DNA of 64,000 nucleotides, from the NCBI RefSeq assembly GCF_027594825.1, contig NZ_CP088930.1, forward strand, positions 620,001 through 684,000, written 5' to 3'. The notes beneath the pieces were generated by a model that ran no database searches, was not told the origin of the DNA, and saw only the letters and a list, made by a program, of their open reading frames with translations. Origin of the DNA: Serratia liquefaciens (GTDB lineage Bacteria > Pseudomonadota > Gammaproteobacteria > Enterobacterales > Enterobacteriaceae). The position numbers and the translations under genes are program-made. This document shows positions 26,831 to 36,601 of the stretch, piece after piece. How positions within the stretch are numbered: position 1 is the stretch's first letter; each line of letters opens with the position of its first letter.

Positions 26831-27140
26831 TGAAAGCATCATGAAAAGCTACGACGTGCAACAAGGTTTTAACAGAACATAAAAATGAAACAGGCCCACA
26901 AGAACAGAATAAAAAACCAATAAAAAGCCATTTCATCGAGATAACATTTCATGCGTACCCACAATCGTTTCAGCAGAAAAAACTCGCCGCAAAATGCCCC
27001 TGTCGTCTCCTGAGGCAGGACAGTGACGTCAGATCGTTGAATTTTTAAGCTTTATATCATTATTACCTCTGCCCAGATTGAGCTACGATTGATCTAGGGT
27101 CTGCCGTTCGAGCAAGGTCCGTAATAACGAGGGTGCGCTG

Positions 27141-28676
27141 ATGACTACTTCAACACATGAAAAGGTCAAGGAAGATAAACGTCTGAGCGATGGACCGGAC
27201 TGGACGTTCGAGCTGCTGCAGGTGTATCTGGAGCACATCGATCGCGTAGCCAAACATTACAAGCTCGATACCTACCCGCATCAGATAGAGGTGATTACCT
27301 CAGAACAGATGATGGACGCCTATTCGAGCGTCGGCATGCCGATTAACTATACCCATTGGTCATTCGGTAAAAAATTCATTGAGACCGAGCAGCGCTACAA
27401 ACACGGGCAGCAGGGGCTGGCCTACGAAATCGTCATCAACTCCAACCCTTGCATTGCCTATCTGATGGAAGAAAACACCATCACCATGCAAGCGCTGGTC
27501 ATGGCGCACGCCTGCTACGGCCACAACTCGTTTTTCAAAAATAATTACCTGTTCCGCAGTTGGACCGACGCCAGTTCGATCGTCGATTATCTGTTGTTCG
27601 CCCGCCACTACATCAGCCAGTGCGAAGAACGCTACGGCGTTGAAGAAGTGGAGAAGCTGCTCGACTCCTGCCATGCGCTGATGAATTACGGTGTGGACCG
27701 CTATAAACGCCCGCAGAAGATTTCCCTGGTCGAAGAAAAAGCCCGCCAGAAGAGCCGCGAGGAGTACCTGCAGAGCCAGGTCAATACGCTGTGGAAGACT
27801 CTGCCGCGGGTAGAACGCGAAGAAGCGCCTGAACAAGCGCGTCGCTATCCAAGCGAGCCCCAGGAGAACATCCTCTACTTTATGGAGAAAAATGCACCGC
27901 TGCTGGAACCCTGGCAGCGTGAGGTGCTGCGCATCGTGCGCAAAGTGAGCCAGTATTTTTATCCGCAGAAACAAACTCAGGTGATGAACGAAGGCTGGGC
28001 GACATTCTGGCACTACACCATCCTCAACCATCTTTACGATGAAGGCCGGGTAACCGAACGCTTTATGCTGGAGTTTTTGCACAGCCACACCAACGTGGTG
28101 TATCAGCCGCCTTACAATAGCCCTTATTACAACGGGATTAACCCTTACGCACTGGGCTTTGCCATGTTCCAGGACATCAAGCGCATCTGCCAGTCGCCGA
28201 CCGAAGAAGACCGCTACTGGTTCCCGGATATTGCCGGTAAAGACTGGCTGGAAACGCTGCACTTTGCCATGCGTGATTTTAAGGACGAAAGTTTTATCAG
28301 CCAGTTCCTGTCGCCGAAAATCATGCGTGACTTCCGGCTGTTCACCGTGCTCGATGACGATCGCAATAACTACCTGGAGATTGCGGCGATCCATAATGAG
28401 GCGGGTTATCGGGCGATCCGTCAGGAGCTGTCGGCGCAATATAACCTGAGCGACCACGAGCCGAACATTCAGATCTGGAATGTGGATTTGCGTGGCGATC
28501 GCTCATTGACGTTGCGTTATATTCCACAAGACCGTGCGCCGCTGGACAAGAGTCGGCGCGAGGTGATGAAACACCTGCACCGCCTGTGGGGCTTCGACAT
28601 TATTCTGGAGCAGCTCAACGAGGATGGCAGCGTCGAGCTGCTGGAACGTTGTCCGCCGCGCCCGACTCCGCTGTAA
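27141..28676 (+). CDS. ycgB: SpoVR family protein
   Basis: 511-residue SpoVR-type protein. In Bacillus SpoVR is needed for spore cortex formation; in enterobacteria YcgB is an RpoS-linked protein of unknown chemistry. It recently has been grouped functionally with the YeaG/YeaH system, and both occur in this window. Visible blocks are MNEGWATFWHYTILNHLYDE, NPYALGFAMFQDIKRI and DRYWFPDIAGKDWLETLHFA. A GAGGGTGCGCTG stretch precedes the ATG. Divergent from dadA as in E. coli. Functional linkage to YeaGH is inference. Confidence 0.93.
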   Translation: MTTSTHEKVKEDKRLSDGPDWTFELLQVYLEHIDRVAKHYKLDTYPHQIEVITSEQMMDAYSSVGMPINYTHWSFGKKFIETEQRYKHGQQGLAYEIVINSNPCIAYLMEENTITMQALVMAHACYGHNSFFKNNYLFRSWTDASSIVDYLLFARHYISQCEERYGVEEVEKLLDSCHALMNYGVDRYKRPQKISLVEEKARQKSREEYLQSQVNTLWKTLPRVEREEAPEQARRYPSEPQENILYFMEKNAPLLEPWQREVLRIVRKVSQYFYPQKQTQVMNEGWATFWHYTILNHLYDEGRVTERFMLEFLHSHTNVVYQPPYNSPYYNGINPYALGFAMFQDIKRICQSPTEEDRYWFPDIAGKDWLETLHFAMRDFKDESFISQFLSPKIMRDFRLFTVLDDDRNNYLEIAAIHNEAGYRAIRQELSAQYNLSDHEPNIQIWNVDLRGDRSLTLRYIPQDRAPLDKSRREVMKHLHRLWGFDIILEQLNEDGSVELLERCPPRPTPL

Positions 28677-28690
28677 GATCAGACCATGAC

Positions 28691-28716
28691 AAAGGGGCGC
28701 CACTGGCGCCCCTTTT
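28691..28716. terminator. Bidirectional terminator between ycgB and fadR
   Basis: AAAGGGGCGCCA/TGGCGCCCCTTTT-type stem with flanking A and T runs, serving both convergent genes. Confidence 0.85.
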
Positions 28717-28736
28717 ACGTAATGCGAGATGTGATA

Positions 28737-29456
28737 CTAACGGCGGGCTTCGGTCAGATCGCTCGGCATGGTGCCTTGCATGCTCTGCCAGATGGCCCCG
28801 CTGTCTTTACCGTAGTTACGCACGCAATCCATCACCTGATCGTACGACTTCTCATGGCACAGCATCGACAGCTTGCTGTAGAAAGTCAGCGCCAGCTTGC
28901 GGGACTCCGGATTTGAGAAGTAGTAACGACCGACACGGGTATACAGACCTTTGAGGCCGTTGAAGATCAGACCGTAGATCGGGTTGCCGGAAGCGAATGC
29001 CAGACCGCGGAAAATTTCGTAGTCCAACAGGTTGAAAGCGTCCGCCTGATCTTCCACCTGGGTCGCTTTCGCCAACACTTCCTGAGCAGCCTCAGGATGA
29101 TTACGCACCGCTGCGCGAATAAAGATCGCGGCAATATTGGTACGAACCGACAGCAGGTTGTCGATCAACTGTGGAACACTTTTGTGATCGAGGCGTGCCA
29201 CCGTCTCAAGAATATTAAGGCCGGATGTTTCCCAGAAATTATTTACTTTGGTCGGTTTGCCATGCTGAATGGTCAGCCAGCCATCACGGGCCAGGCGTTG
29301 TAAAACTTCGCGTAACGTGGTGCGCGTAACACCAATCAGTTCTGAAAGCTCACGCTCCGCGGGCAAAATAGAGCCAGGAGGGAAGCGATTATTCCAGATA
29401 CTCTCGATAATGTATTCTTCCGCGAAACCGGCAGGACTCTGCGCCTTTATGACCAT
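28737..29456 (-). CDS. fadR: Fatty acid metabolism regulator FadR
   Basis: 239-residue GntR-family regulator that represses fatty-acid degradation and activates fabA/fabB; long-chain acyl-CoA releases it from DNA. The winged-helix domain spans about residues 1-74 ([20 protein letters not shown], then [20 protein letters not shown]) and the acyl-CoA-binding domain follows. Its likely local target is fadD, which has a FadR-type site (40897-40913). It is divergent from nhaB, as in E. coli. Confidence 0.97.
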   Translation of the reverse strand: MVIKAQSPAGFAEEYIIESIWNNRFPPGSILPAERELSELIGVTRTTLREVLQRLARDGWLTIQHGKPTKVNNFWETSGLNILETVARLDHKSVPQLIDNLLSVRTNIAAIFIRAAVRNHPEAAQEVLAKATQVEDQADAFNLLDYEIFRGLAFASGNPIYGLIFNGLKGLYTRVGRYYFSNPESRKLALTFYSKLSMLCHEKSYDQVMDCVRNYGKDSGAIWQSMQGTMPSDLTEARR

Positions 29457-29699
29457 GTGTTTGACGTTCCGTAGCGACGATAATCAGTAATAGTAGTCGG
29501 CTGATCATACCAGATCGCCTTGGCATGACATAGCGTGAGCGAAAAACATTAAACGAAAGTGTGCATAAAGTGGCAAAAAACGTGCAAAAACACCGCGTCA
29601 GAGAAATTTCACGGCGTAAAGCAAGCCCGTATTGCTTCTGCCCCTGCGGCATTGTTAGGGTAATATGTGACAACTTATTTTCAGGACGTGTAACGCATA

Positions 29700-31271
29700 A
29701 TGGAAACGACTTTACGCAGTGCCCTGGTGAAAAACTTCCTCGGGCAATCACCTGACTGGTACAAACTGGCCATCCTCATCTTCTTGTTGGTCAATCCGCT
29801 GGTTTTCTTCCTGGTCGATCCCTTCATCGCGGGTTGGCTGCTGGTCATCGAATTTATCTTCACGCTGGCGATGGCGCTGAAGTGCTATCCCCTGCTGCCG
29901 GGCGGCCTGCTGGCCATTGAGGCGGTGTTGATCGGCATGACCAGCCCCGATCGGGTGGGCGAAGAGATTGCCCATAATCTGGAAGTCCTGCTGTTGCTGA
30001 TCTTTATGGTGGCCGGTATCTACTTTATGAAGCAGCTACTGCTGTTTGTCTTCACCAAGCTGCTGCTCAATATTCGCTCTAAAATACTGCTGTCTTTAGC
30101 CTTTTGTTTTGCGGCGGCATTTTTGTCCGCTTTCCTCGATGCGCTGACGGTGGTTGCGGTGGTCATCAGCGTCGCAACCGGGTTCTATTCGATTTACCAC
30201 AACGTGGTGTCTAACCCTTCCGGCGGCAATGCCGACGTCAACGACGACAGCAACCTGGTAAGCGACGATAACAAACAGACGCTGGAGCAGTTCCGCGCCT
30301 TTTTGCGCAGCCTGCTGATGCACGCGGGCGTCGGTACCGCTCTGGGCGGCGTGATGACCATGGTGGGCGAACCACAAAACCTGATTATCGCCAAAAGCGC
30401 CGACTGGGGCTTTGTCGACTTCTTCCTGCGCATGGCGCCGGTCACCTTACCGGTGTTGGTCTGTGGTCTGCTGGTCTGCCTGCTGCTTGAGCGGTTCGGC
30501 GTCTTCGGCTACGGAGCAAAACTGCCGGAGCGCGTGCGCGAAGTGCTGACGGAGTTTGACCGCCAGGCGACGGCCGGGCGCAGTAAGCAAGAGCAGGTCA
30601 AATTGGTGGTTCAGGCACTTATCGGCGTTTGGCTGATTGTCGCCCTGGCCTTCCATCTGGCGGAGGTTGGCCTGATTGGCCTGTCGGTGATTATCCTCGC
30701 CACTTCCCTGTGTGGCGTAACCGATGAGCATGCCATCGGCAAAGCCTTCCAGGAAGCCTTGCCCTTCACCGCCCTGCTGACGGTATTTTTCACCGTGGTA
30801 GCGGTGATCATTGAGCAACACCTGTTTACCCCGGTGATTCAATTTGTTCTGCAGGCGGAACCCTCTTCCCAACTTTCGCTGTTTTATCTGTTCAATGGCT
30901 TGCTGTCCTCCGTATCTGACAATGTGTTCGTCGGCACGGTTTACATTAATGAAGCGCGCGCCGCGTTTGAAAATGGTGCCATTTCCCTGAAGCAGTTCGA
31001 AATGTTAGCGGTCGCGATTAACACCGGGACCAATTTACCGTCGGTCGCCACGCCGAATGGTCAGGCCGCCTTCCTGTTCTTGCTGACCTCGGCATTGGCC
31101 CCCCTGGTGCGTTTATCCTATGGGCGAATGGTATGGATGGCATTGCCCTATACTGTGGTATTAACCTTGGTCGGTCTGCTGTGCGTACAGTTTACTCTGG
31201 CGCCCGTGACCGACCTGCTGACCCAGTGGCATTGGCTGACGCTGCCGTCAATCGAAGCCGCTGCACACTAA
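29700..31271 (+). CDS. nhaB: Na+/H+ antiporter NhaB
   Basis: 523-residue inner-membrane antiporter of the ArsB/NhaD superfamily that expels sodium in exchange for protons. About 12 helices are evident, with a charged cytoplasmic loop near residues 165-200 ([20 protein letters not shown]). The conserved stretches [20 protein letters not shown] and [17 protein letters not shown] carry the family's asparagine/proline motifs. Divergent from fadR and followed by dsbB, the standard enterobacterial order. Confidence 0.96.
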   Translation: METTLRSALVKNFLGQSPDWYKLAILIFLLVNPLVFFLVDPFIAGWLLVIEFIFTLAMALKCYPLLPGGLLAIEAVLIGMTSPDRVGEEIAHNLEVLLLLIFMVAGIYFMKQLLLFVFTKLLLNIRSKILLSLAFCFAAAFLSAFLDALTVVAVVISVATGFYSIYHNVVSNPSGGNADVNDDSNLVSDDNKQTLEQFRAFLRSLLMHAGVGTALGGVMTMVGEPQNLIIAKSADWGFVDFFLRMAPVTLPVLVCGLLVCLLLERFGVFGYGAKLPERVREVLTEFDRQATAGRSKQEQVKLVVQALIGVWLIVALAFHLAEVGLIGLSVIILATSLCGVTDEHAIGKAFQEALPFTALLTVFFTVVAVIIEQHLFTPVIQFVLQAEPSSQLSLFYLFNGLLSSVSDNVFVGTVYINEARAAFENGAISLKQFEMLAVAINTGTNLPSVATPNGQAAFLFLLTSALAPLVRLSYGRMVWMALPYTVVLTLVGLLCVQFTLAPVTDLLTQWHWLTLPSIEAAAH

Positions 31272-31395
31272 CTCTGTAAATCCGCTCCGCTGTCAGCGAC
31301 TATTTTTGTGCTGAATCCGGCTCAGGTGGCTGGCAGCGGGGTTGAATTGGTTTACACTGCCAGTTCAATTGCTTACTGCATGGAAGAATAAATAT

Positions 31396-31926
31396 ATGTT
31401 GCAATTCTTTAACCGCTGCTCACAGGGGCGCGGTGCTTGGCTGTTGATGGCCCTGACTGCGCTGGCGCTGGAATTAGTCGCACTCTACTTTCAGCACGTA
31501 ATGCTGCTGCAACCCTGTGTCATGTGCATTTATGAACGCTGCGCGCTGTTTGGCATTCTGGGCGCCTCACTGCTGGGTGCCATTGCGCCGAAAACGCCGC
31601 TGCGTTATGCCGCTATTGCGCTGTGGATTTACAGTGCCTGGGAAGGCCTGCAGCTGGCGTGGAAACACACCATGATCCAACTGCATCCCTCGCCGTTTAA
31701 TACCTGCGATTTCTTTGTTAGCTTTCCGTCCTGGCTGCCGCTGGATAAATGGCTGCCAGCGGTGTTCCACGCATCAGGTGACTGTTCGGTACGCCAATGG
31801 GAATTCTTGACGCTGGAAATGCCGCAGTGGCTGGTTGGCATCTTCGCGGCTTATTTGTTGATTGCTATCGTTGTGCTGCTCGCACAATTTGTCCGCCCAC
31901 GCCGCCGCGATCTGTTTGGTCGCTGA
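31396..31926 (+). CDS. dsbB: Disulfide bond formation protein B
   Basis: 176-residue four-helix inner-membrane quinone reductase that reoxidises periplasmic DsbA. Both redox pairs are present: Cys41/Cys44 in [11 protein letters not shown] and Cys104/Cys130 in the second periplasmic loop (NTCDFF and SGDCSVR). The ATG for MLQFFNRC is preferred; the longer frame begins in the intergenic region. It stands 124 bp after nhaB and has a strong terminator. Confidence 0.96.
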   Translation: MLQFFNRCSQGRGAWLLMALTALALELVALYFQHVMLLQPCVMCIYERCALFGILGASLLGAIAPKTPLRYAAIALWIYSAWEGLQLAWKHTMIQLHPSPFNTCDFFVSFPSWLPLDKWLPAVFHASGDCSVRQWEFLTLEMPQWLVGIFAAYLLIAIVVLLAQFVRPRRRDLFGR

Positions 31927-31940
31927 GCATGACAGCATGA

Positions 31941-31967
31941 AAAACGGCGCCTCAGGGCGCCGTTTTT
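31941..31967 (+). terminator. dsbB terminator
   Basis: ACGGCGCC/GGCGCCGT stem flanked by AAAA and TTTTT. It can work on both strands and would also stop the minus-strand 23-codon frame. Confidence 0.88.
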
Positions 31968-32004
31968 CATGGAATCGCTTATGATCTTCAGAGGTAATGC
32001 GAGA

Positions 32005-32076
32005 TTAGGTATGTGTAAGGTAATAAACGAGCACTATCAGCGCTCCAGCTATGGCAAACAGGCGTATCATTTTCAT
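32005..32076 (-). CDS. Very small membrane protein (23 aa)
   Basis: Not recognised. MKMIRLFAIAGALIVLVYYL plus THT: a basic start and one transmembrane helix. GAGAGT lies a few bases before the ATG. The dsbB terminator palindrome lies 38 bp downstream on this strand and could end its transcript. At this length the statistical case is weak; the composition resembles known 20-30-residue enterobacterial membrane proteins. Confidence 0.38.
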   Translation of the reverse strand: MKMIRLFAIAGALIVLVYYLTHT

Positions 32077-32300
32077 TATTTTACTCTCGGAACTTAGCGT
32101 GAGAGCGCTCAAACTACCGAACCTTACGTTTAAAAAGAAGCGTCTGGGCAGGATTATGGGCGTAATTTACATAACATTAAGTTAGAACAGTAAAAAGCCC
32201 GATCTCCAAAAGCCGTACGGCACTTTTTCGACCTTATCTCACAAAAGCACGGGGCAATGATTCCCCCTTAAATCACTTCATACAAAAAAATTCATCATAG

Positions 32301-32318
32301 CGATGCATTATTGCATCG
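32301..32318. repeat. Perfect inverted repeat upstream of the ArcZ-like RNA
   Basis: CGATGCA and TGCATCG arms around TTAT. It is centred about 52 bp before the predicted start of the small RNA, where a regulator could act. It has no T-tract. Confidence 0.5.
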
Positions 32319-32361
32319 ATATTTTGATGAAGTTTTATCAGAGAATCCCTATAATATCCGC

Positions 32362-32430
32362 AAGTTAATATTTAACGATTTCCCTGGTGTTGTTGTGTGT
32401 CTTGCCCCTCATCTTTGCAGGGGCTTTTTT
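32362..32430 (+). ncRNA. Putative small RNA with an ArcZ-type seed
   Basis: A consensus -10 TATAAT (32350-32355) is followed by a short transcript ending in a strong terminator: GCCCCT/AGGGGC stem at 32404-32424, then six T residues. At 32377-32392 the RNA reads GATTTCCCTGGTGTTG, which by memory equals the conserved target-pairing core of ArcZ, the Hfq-dependent activator of rpoS. From that core to the end is 54 nt, close to the processed ArcZ (about 56 nt). The known arcZ lies near arcB, not between dsbB and ycgN, so this would be a second member of the family. The -35 is weak. Confidence 0.68.
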
Positions 32431-32432
32431 CC

Positions 32433-32879
32433 TTATCTCGCCCAGCTCGGTTTGTTCAGGATGTGATCCTGCCAGTCCACCACTTCACTTTCCCGCACCG
32501 CAATATGTCGTACCGTAATACGCTCCCCGTGCATCGCAGCTTTAGAACCGCTGACCAGCGGATGCCAGGCAAACAACGGCTTGCCCTCACCGATCAAACG
32601 GTATGCGCAGGTCGGCGGCAGCCAATCAAAGGTCGTGAGGTTTTCACGCGTCAGTTTGATGCAGTCCTCTTCCAGCTCAAAGCGACGCTCATAGTTGCGG
32701 CACTGGCACGACTTAATATTCAGCTGGTTACAGGCTACGTTGGTGAAATAAATCTCGTCGGTATCTTCGTCGATCAGCTTATTCAGACAGCATTGCCCAC
32801 AACCGTCGCACAGCGATTCCCACTCTTGTTCTGACATTTCAGCCAGCGATTTTTGTTGCCAAAAAGGGGTTTGTGACAT
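32433..32879 (-). CDS. ycgN: YcgN family cysteine-cluster protein (UPF0260)
   Basis: 148-residue cytoplasmic protein of the YkgJ-like metal-cluster family, function unknown. It has conserved cysteines in [12 protein letters not shown] (about residues 24-32), then NVACNQL and CQCRNYERR, and a later PTCAYRL, a pattern suited to binding zinc or an iron cluster. The [15 protein letters not shown] region is well conserved in enterobacteria. Its position beside ycgM and ycgL matches E. coli. Its stop is three bases from the end of the small RNA terminator on the other strand. Confidence 0.92.
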   Translation of the reverse strand: MSQTPFWQQKSLAEMSEQEWESLCDGCGQCCLNKLIDEDTDEIYFTNVACNQLNIKSCQCRNYERRFELEEDCIKLTRENLTTFDWLPPTCAYRLIGEGKPLFAWHPLVSGSKAAMHGERITVRHIAVRESEVVDWQDHILNKPSWAR

Positions 32880-33289
32880 GTTCGCGTCCGGTATAGGTAA
32901 ATGAATAGATAACCTGCTTGCAGGTTTTGAGGGTGCACTATATAGATATCCCAGCCAAATGGAAAGGCTGAAAACACAATATAATCATAGCGATAACAAT
33001 ATGTTCGCTTAAAAAAAACGCTATTTAAAACAACGGTATTCAACATTTTCGGCCAGCATTATCAGGCCGTTACCCTTGATACTGAAAGGGATAAAACACA
33101 CCAAGTTTATCGTCTAATTATACGTACAAAAATCAGGTCTATCATCCTTTCGTTTTCCTCCTCTCCCGTATCCCTGTTCATCATTATTCACGGGTAAGAT
33201 TCATCTTATAAAGCACATTTTGCCGCCAAAAGTCGCATAACCCTGCTATGTTTAATGTTCGCCTTTTGAATGAAGCTAAGGAGCCAAGT
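32880..33289. other. AT-rich intergenic stretch without a recognisable gene
   Basis: About 410 bp between divergent ycgN and the ElaB-like gene. It must hold both promoters. I see no gene, no strong palindrome and no terminator in it. Confidence 0.5.
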
Positions 33290-33538
33290 ATGTTTGGGAA
33301 AGCAGAAGATAAAGTCAATGAAGCTGCCGGCGCCGTCGAAGAAGCCTTTGGTAAGGCGACGGATTCACCGGATCATCAAGTCAAAGGCGCGGCCCGTAAA
33401 TATGCCTCTCAGGCCAGCTATGCGGCCAGAGATGCTGCCGATACGGTGCGAACTCAGGTTGAATCCAACCCGCTTGCCGGCGTAGCTATCGCCGCCGCCG
33501 TGGGGATTGTTTTCGGTTTCTTGCTGGGCCGTAAATAA
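33290..33538 (+). CDS. ElaB/YqjD-like (DUF883/CsbD-type) membrane protein
   Basis: 82-residue protein. An amphipathic, Ala- and charge-rich N-terminal half (FGKAEDKVNEAAGAVEEAFG), like CsbD and DUF883 proteins, is followed by one C-terminal transmembrane helix (PLAGVAIAAAVGIVFGFLLG) ending in RK. Such C-tail-anchored proteins (ElaB, YqjD, YgaM) bind ribosomes or protect membranes in stationary phase in E. coli. AAGGAG is six bases before the ATG chosen here. Its own terminator follows. Confidence 0.82.
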   Translation: MFGKAEDKVNEAAGAVEEAFGKATDSPDHQVKGAARKYASQASYAARDAADTVRTQVESNPLAGVAIAAAVGIVFGFLLGRK

Positions 33539-33562
33539 GCTTTTTGATCTGACTGCACTGAG

Positions 33563-33586
33563 AAAAGGCCCTGAGGGGCCTTTTTT
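33563..33586. terminator. Terminator between the ElaB-like gene and ycgM
   Basis: AAAAGGCCC/GGGCCTTTT stem with a short loop and flanking A and T runs. It can serve both convergent genes. Confidence 0.85.
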
Positions 33587-33605
33587 ATTGTTTTTTATCC
33601 GGATT

Positions 33606-34262
33606 TCAAATCACGCGTGTCGTCAATGATTTACCGTTAAGGGTCACTTTCAGCATATCGCCGGAGCTCATCGGACCGACGCCCTGCGGCGTACCGGTAA
33701 GAATAATGTCGCCTGCACGCAAAGTGAAGAAGCGGCTCATATAGCTGATCAGCGGCAGGATCTGCGTGATCATGTCGCGAGTATTGCCTTGTTGTCGCAC
33801 CTGGTCATTGACCGTCAGGGACAGATCAGCATTTTGCGGATCGCCAAACTCTGCCACCGGTATAAAGCCGGAAATCGGGCAAGAACCGTCGAATCCCTTG
33901 GCTTTTTCCCAGGGTTGTCCTGCCTTCTTGAAGCCCGCCTGCAGTTCCCGCAGCGTCAGATCAAGCGCAACACCGTATCCGGCGATAGCACGCGCCACGC
34001 GATCTTCATTAGCCTGCTTTAGCGGCGTGCCGATCAGCACAGCCAGCTCCACTTCATGATGTACCGAACCAAACTCTTTGGGGATCGCCACCGGCTGGCG
34101 AATATCGCACAGCGCCGTTTCAGGCTTGATAAACACTACCGGCTCTGCCGAGGTTGCACTGCCCATTTCCTTGATGTGATCGGCGTAGTTGCTGCCAACG
34201 CAGACCACTTTATTTACCGGAAAATCAAGTAATGAACCCTGCCAATCTCTATGTTGATACAT
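33606..34262 (-). CDS. ycgM: Fumarylacetoacetate hydrolase family protein
   Basis: 218-residue FAH-domain protein. Family members act on acylpyruvates (FAHD1-type) or decarboxylate oxaloacetate, using a divalent metal. The metal site shows as SVHHEVELAVLIG and the later LDLTLRE; substrate-side blocks are GSNYADHIKEMG, FIKPETALC and ILTGTPQGVGPM. The start MYQHRDWQG matches E. coli YcgM; the 12-residue upstream extension is rejected. The cytoplasmic role in this organism is not known. Confidence 0.93.
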   Translation of the reverse strand: MYQHRDWQGSLLDFPVNKVVCVGSNYADHIKEMGSATSAEPVVFIKPETALCDIRQPVAIPKEFGSVHHEVELAVLIGTPLKQANEDRVARAIAGYGVALDLTLRELQAGFKKAGQPWEKAKGFDGSCPISGFIPVAEFGDPQNADLSLTVNDQVRQQGNTRDMITQILPLISYMSRFFTLRAGDIILTGTPQGVGPMSSGDMLKVTLNGKSLTTRVI

Positions 34263-34346
34263 ACCGCCTCTCCCTACAATCATGTAGGGGCTTAGCATGC
34301 TAAGCCCGTTATTCCACGCGCTGGTGGAGGCACCGTAGCCTTTTGC

Positions 34347-35399
34347 CTATTGCCCGATACCGTCAGCCATCATACCCACACCGATCGCAAAATAGTAAGA
34401 GCGATTCCAGTGCATAATCGTGCGAAAATTATCATAAACCAGGAATGCACGGCCTTGCATATCATCCGGTGTGATCAGCCAGCTGCGCAGGCTGGAATGC
34501 GGCAGCGCTGAACCATCCGGACGCCGCACCCCACGCTTTTGCCATTCATTGACGCTGTGCGCCTGGCTATCTTTCAGCCCCAGGGCCTCGGCGCTGAACC
34601 CGGCAGGCAGTCTGACCTCTCTGCCCCAGCCAATACCACGCTGCCAGCCTTCGCTCGACAGATAGTGGGCCGTAGAGGCAAAGACATCGTCAACGTTGTT
34701 CCAGATATCAATGCGGCCGTCACCGTCGCCGTCCGCAGCATAATTAAGGAACGAGGTCGGCATAAACTGGCATTGTCCCATGGCACCGGCCCAGGAGCCT
34801 TTCAACTGTTCGCGGCTGACATGCCCCTGCTCGAGAATTTGCAGCGCTGCCATCAGCTGTTGACTGAAGAACGCCTCACGCCGCCCTTCAAAAGCCAAAG
34901 TGGCGAGCGCAGAAATCACATCTTCGCGCCCCTGGATTTTGCCGAAGGCACTTTCCATGCCCCACAGTGCCACAACATAACGTCCCGGCACGCCATAGCG
35001 TGCGGTGAGCCGCGAAAGCTGCGGGTGATACTGCCGATACAGTCCGCGGCCTTGCGCGATCTTGGCAGGTGGCAATACGCGTTTGAGGTAGTCGTCCAGC
35101 GTGATTTTCTTTTCCGGCTGATTGCGGTCCGCCTTGATCACCCGATCGACAAAATGCACGCCGGCGAAGGCGCTTTTGACAATGGCCGGGTTAATACCCT
35201 GTGCCAGCGCCTGACGTTTTAGCTGTTCAACATAGGCCGGGAACTGTGCTGGATCCCGACCCGTTTCAGAAAGCCGGCTCTGCGTTGCAGGAGTACCGGT
35301 AGCCGACGCCGGTGTGGCAACCTGCGCCCTAGCCTGCTGATCGACGCCGTATCCCAGCGCCAACAGAGTCGACAGCACGGTTATCGCTGAAAATCTCAT
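34347..35399 (-). CDS. Lytic murein transglycosylase (MltB family)
   Basis: 350-residue periplasmic peptidoglycan-cleaving enzyme. A cleavable signal peptide comes first (ending near ARAQ) with no lipobox, so unlike MltB it is probably soluble. The SLT-like domain (SLT_2) has the catalytic Glu in ALWGMESAFGKIQG and the blocks SWAGAMGQCQFMPTSFLNYA and DGDGDGRIDIWNN. A small peptidoglycan-binding-type module ends the chain (DDMQGRAFLVYDNFRTIMHW). AGGAG is seven bases before the chosen ATG. It lies between ycgM and ycgL, in the same direction. Confidence 0.9.
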   Translation of the reverse strand: MRFSAITVLSTLLALGYGVDQQARAQVATPASATGTPATQSRLSETGRDPAQFPAYVEQLKRQALAQGINPAIVKSAFAGVHFVDRVIKADRNQPEKKITLDDYLKRVLPPAKIAQGRGLYRQYHPQLSRLTARYGVPGRYVVALWGMESAFGKIQGREDVISALATLAFEGRREAFFSQQLMAALQILEQGHVSREQLKGSWAGAMGQCQFMPTSFLNYAADGDGDGRIDIWNNVDDVFASTAHYLSSEGWQRGIGWGREVRLPAGFSAEALGLKDSQAHSVNEWQKRGVRRPDGSALPHSSLRSWLITPDDMQGRAFLVYDNFRTIMHWNRSYYFAIGVGMMADGIGQ

Positions 35400-35465
35400 C
35401 ACGCGGCTCCTTTATCTCTCTGTTTAGGGCTGCCGCTCCAGCGTCACCCTGTACGCCTGCGTAGG

Positions 35466-35738
35466 TTATTTTTTGTCAGCAGACAAATGCTGATTTAATA
35501 AATTTTCCAACGGCGGTGGAACCTGCAGATAAAACCCTTCTTCTTTCAGGGCCTCTTTCACTTTTTCAATATCCGCCGAGGCTAACTTTTCCCGCCCTTC
35601 CAGGGAAAGCATCATTGCCAATTGCGGCGTGCCGAAACTTTTCATCAGATCTTCCGGTACTCGGGAGAAATCGTCTTTTTTTTCGACATAAAGATAAGTT
35701 TGATCGCGTTTAGGGCTTCTATAGATCACACAAAGCAT
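35466..35738 (-). CDS. ycgL: YcgL family protein
   Basis: 90-residue conserved enterobacterial/gamma-proteobacterial protein (UPF0745). The family block [20 protein letters not shown] and the [21 protein letters not shown] end are intact. A structure is known for the E. coli protein; a biochemical role is not settled, though an RNase D-related function has been discussed for a homologue. Here rnd lies only 2 kb away. Divergent from minC, as in E. coli. Confidence 0.93.
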   Translation of the reverse strand: MLCVIYRSPKRDQTYLYVEKKDDFSRVPEDLMKSFGTPQLAMMLSLEGREKLASADIEKVKEALKEEGFYLQVPPPLENLLNQHLSADKK

Positions 35739-35874
35739 GTTTTTAACTCTATTTAATTGGGGCAGCGTCTTGCCTGGATATAACTCTGACTATAACATGC
35801 TTATAGTACTTCGGAATATCGCACCCCGATTGGTATTCCGGGGATTTAAAGTTGCTGAGACTGAGTCAGGATAG

Positions 35875-36576
35875 ATGTCACAATCGCCAATTGAGCTAAA
35901 AGGCAGCAGTTTTACCCTATCGGTTGTTCATTTGCATAATTCGGAACCCGAGGTAATTCGTCAGGCGTTACTGGAAAAAGTAGAGCAAGCGCCCGCTTTT
36001 TTGAAAAACGCCCCTGTTGTTATCAACGTTGCAACGCTGAACGGCGACGCAAACTGGAAAGAACTTCAACAGGCTGTCACGGCAGCAGGTCTGCGCGTTG
36101 TGGGTATCAGCGGTTGCAGAGATGAGCGGCAGAAACGCGCAATAACCCGTGCCGGGCTGCCGTTACTGAACGAAGGCAAAGGCCAAAAGATGGCCGCCCC
36201 GGAACCGGCGCCCGCGCCAGCCCCGGTGGTGGATCCCAACGCCCCCGCCAAGACGCGCATCATCAGTGCCCCTGTTCGTTCCGGCCAACAAATTTATGCC
36301 CGCAACAGCGATCTGATAGTGACCAGCAGCGTCAGCGCCGGCGCTGAATTAATTGCCGACGGCAACATTCACGTCTACGGCATGATGCGTGGTCGTGCGC
36401 TGGCCGGTGCATCAGGTGATACACAGTGCCAGATTTTTTGCACGCACCTGGGTGCTGAGCTAGTCTCTATCGCAGGGCAGTACTGGTTGAGCGACCAAAT
36501 CCCGTCCGACTATGTCGGGCAGGCAGTACGACTCAGCCTGTTGGATAACGCTTTAACCATACAACCTTTAAATTAA
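35875..36576 (+). CDS. minC: Septum site-determining protein MinC
   Basis: 233-residue inhibitor of FtsZ ring formation away from mid-cell. The N-terminal FtsZ-interacting domain occupies about residues 1-100. A Pro/Ala-rich linker follows ([18 protein letters not shown]), then the C-terminal beta-helix that dimerises and binds MinD ([20 protein letters not shown]). First gene of minCDE, with 25 bp to minD. Translation starts at the ATG after a GTCAGGAT sequence. Confidence 0.96.
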   Translation: MSQSPIELKGSSFTLSVVHLHNSEPEVIRQALLEKVEQAPAFLKNAPVVINVATLNGDANWKELQQAVTAAGLRVVGISGCRDERQKRAITRAGLPLLNEGKGQKMAAPEPAPAPAPVVDPNAPAKTRIISAPVRSGQQIYARNSDLIVTSSVSAGAELIADGNIHVYGMMRGRALAGASGDTQCQIFCTHLGAELVSIAGQYWLSDQIPSDYVGQAVRLSLLDNALTIQPLN

Positions 36577-36601
36577 GCCCTTTTGACAAGGAATCCATTT
36601 C

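Noticed and set aside
26754..26936. 60-codon minus-strand frame in the dadA-ycgB gap
   Set aside because: It overlaps the 19-bp palindrome and lacks a ribosome-binding site; probably chance.
27360..28457. 365-codon minus-strand frame opposite ycgB
   Set aside because: Antisense shadow of the conserved SpoVR-family gene.
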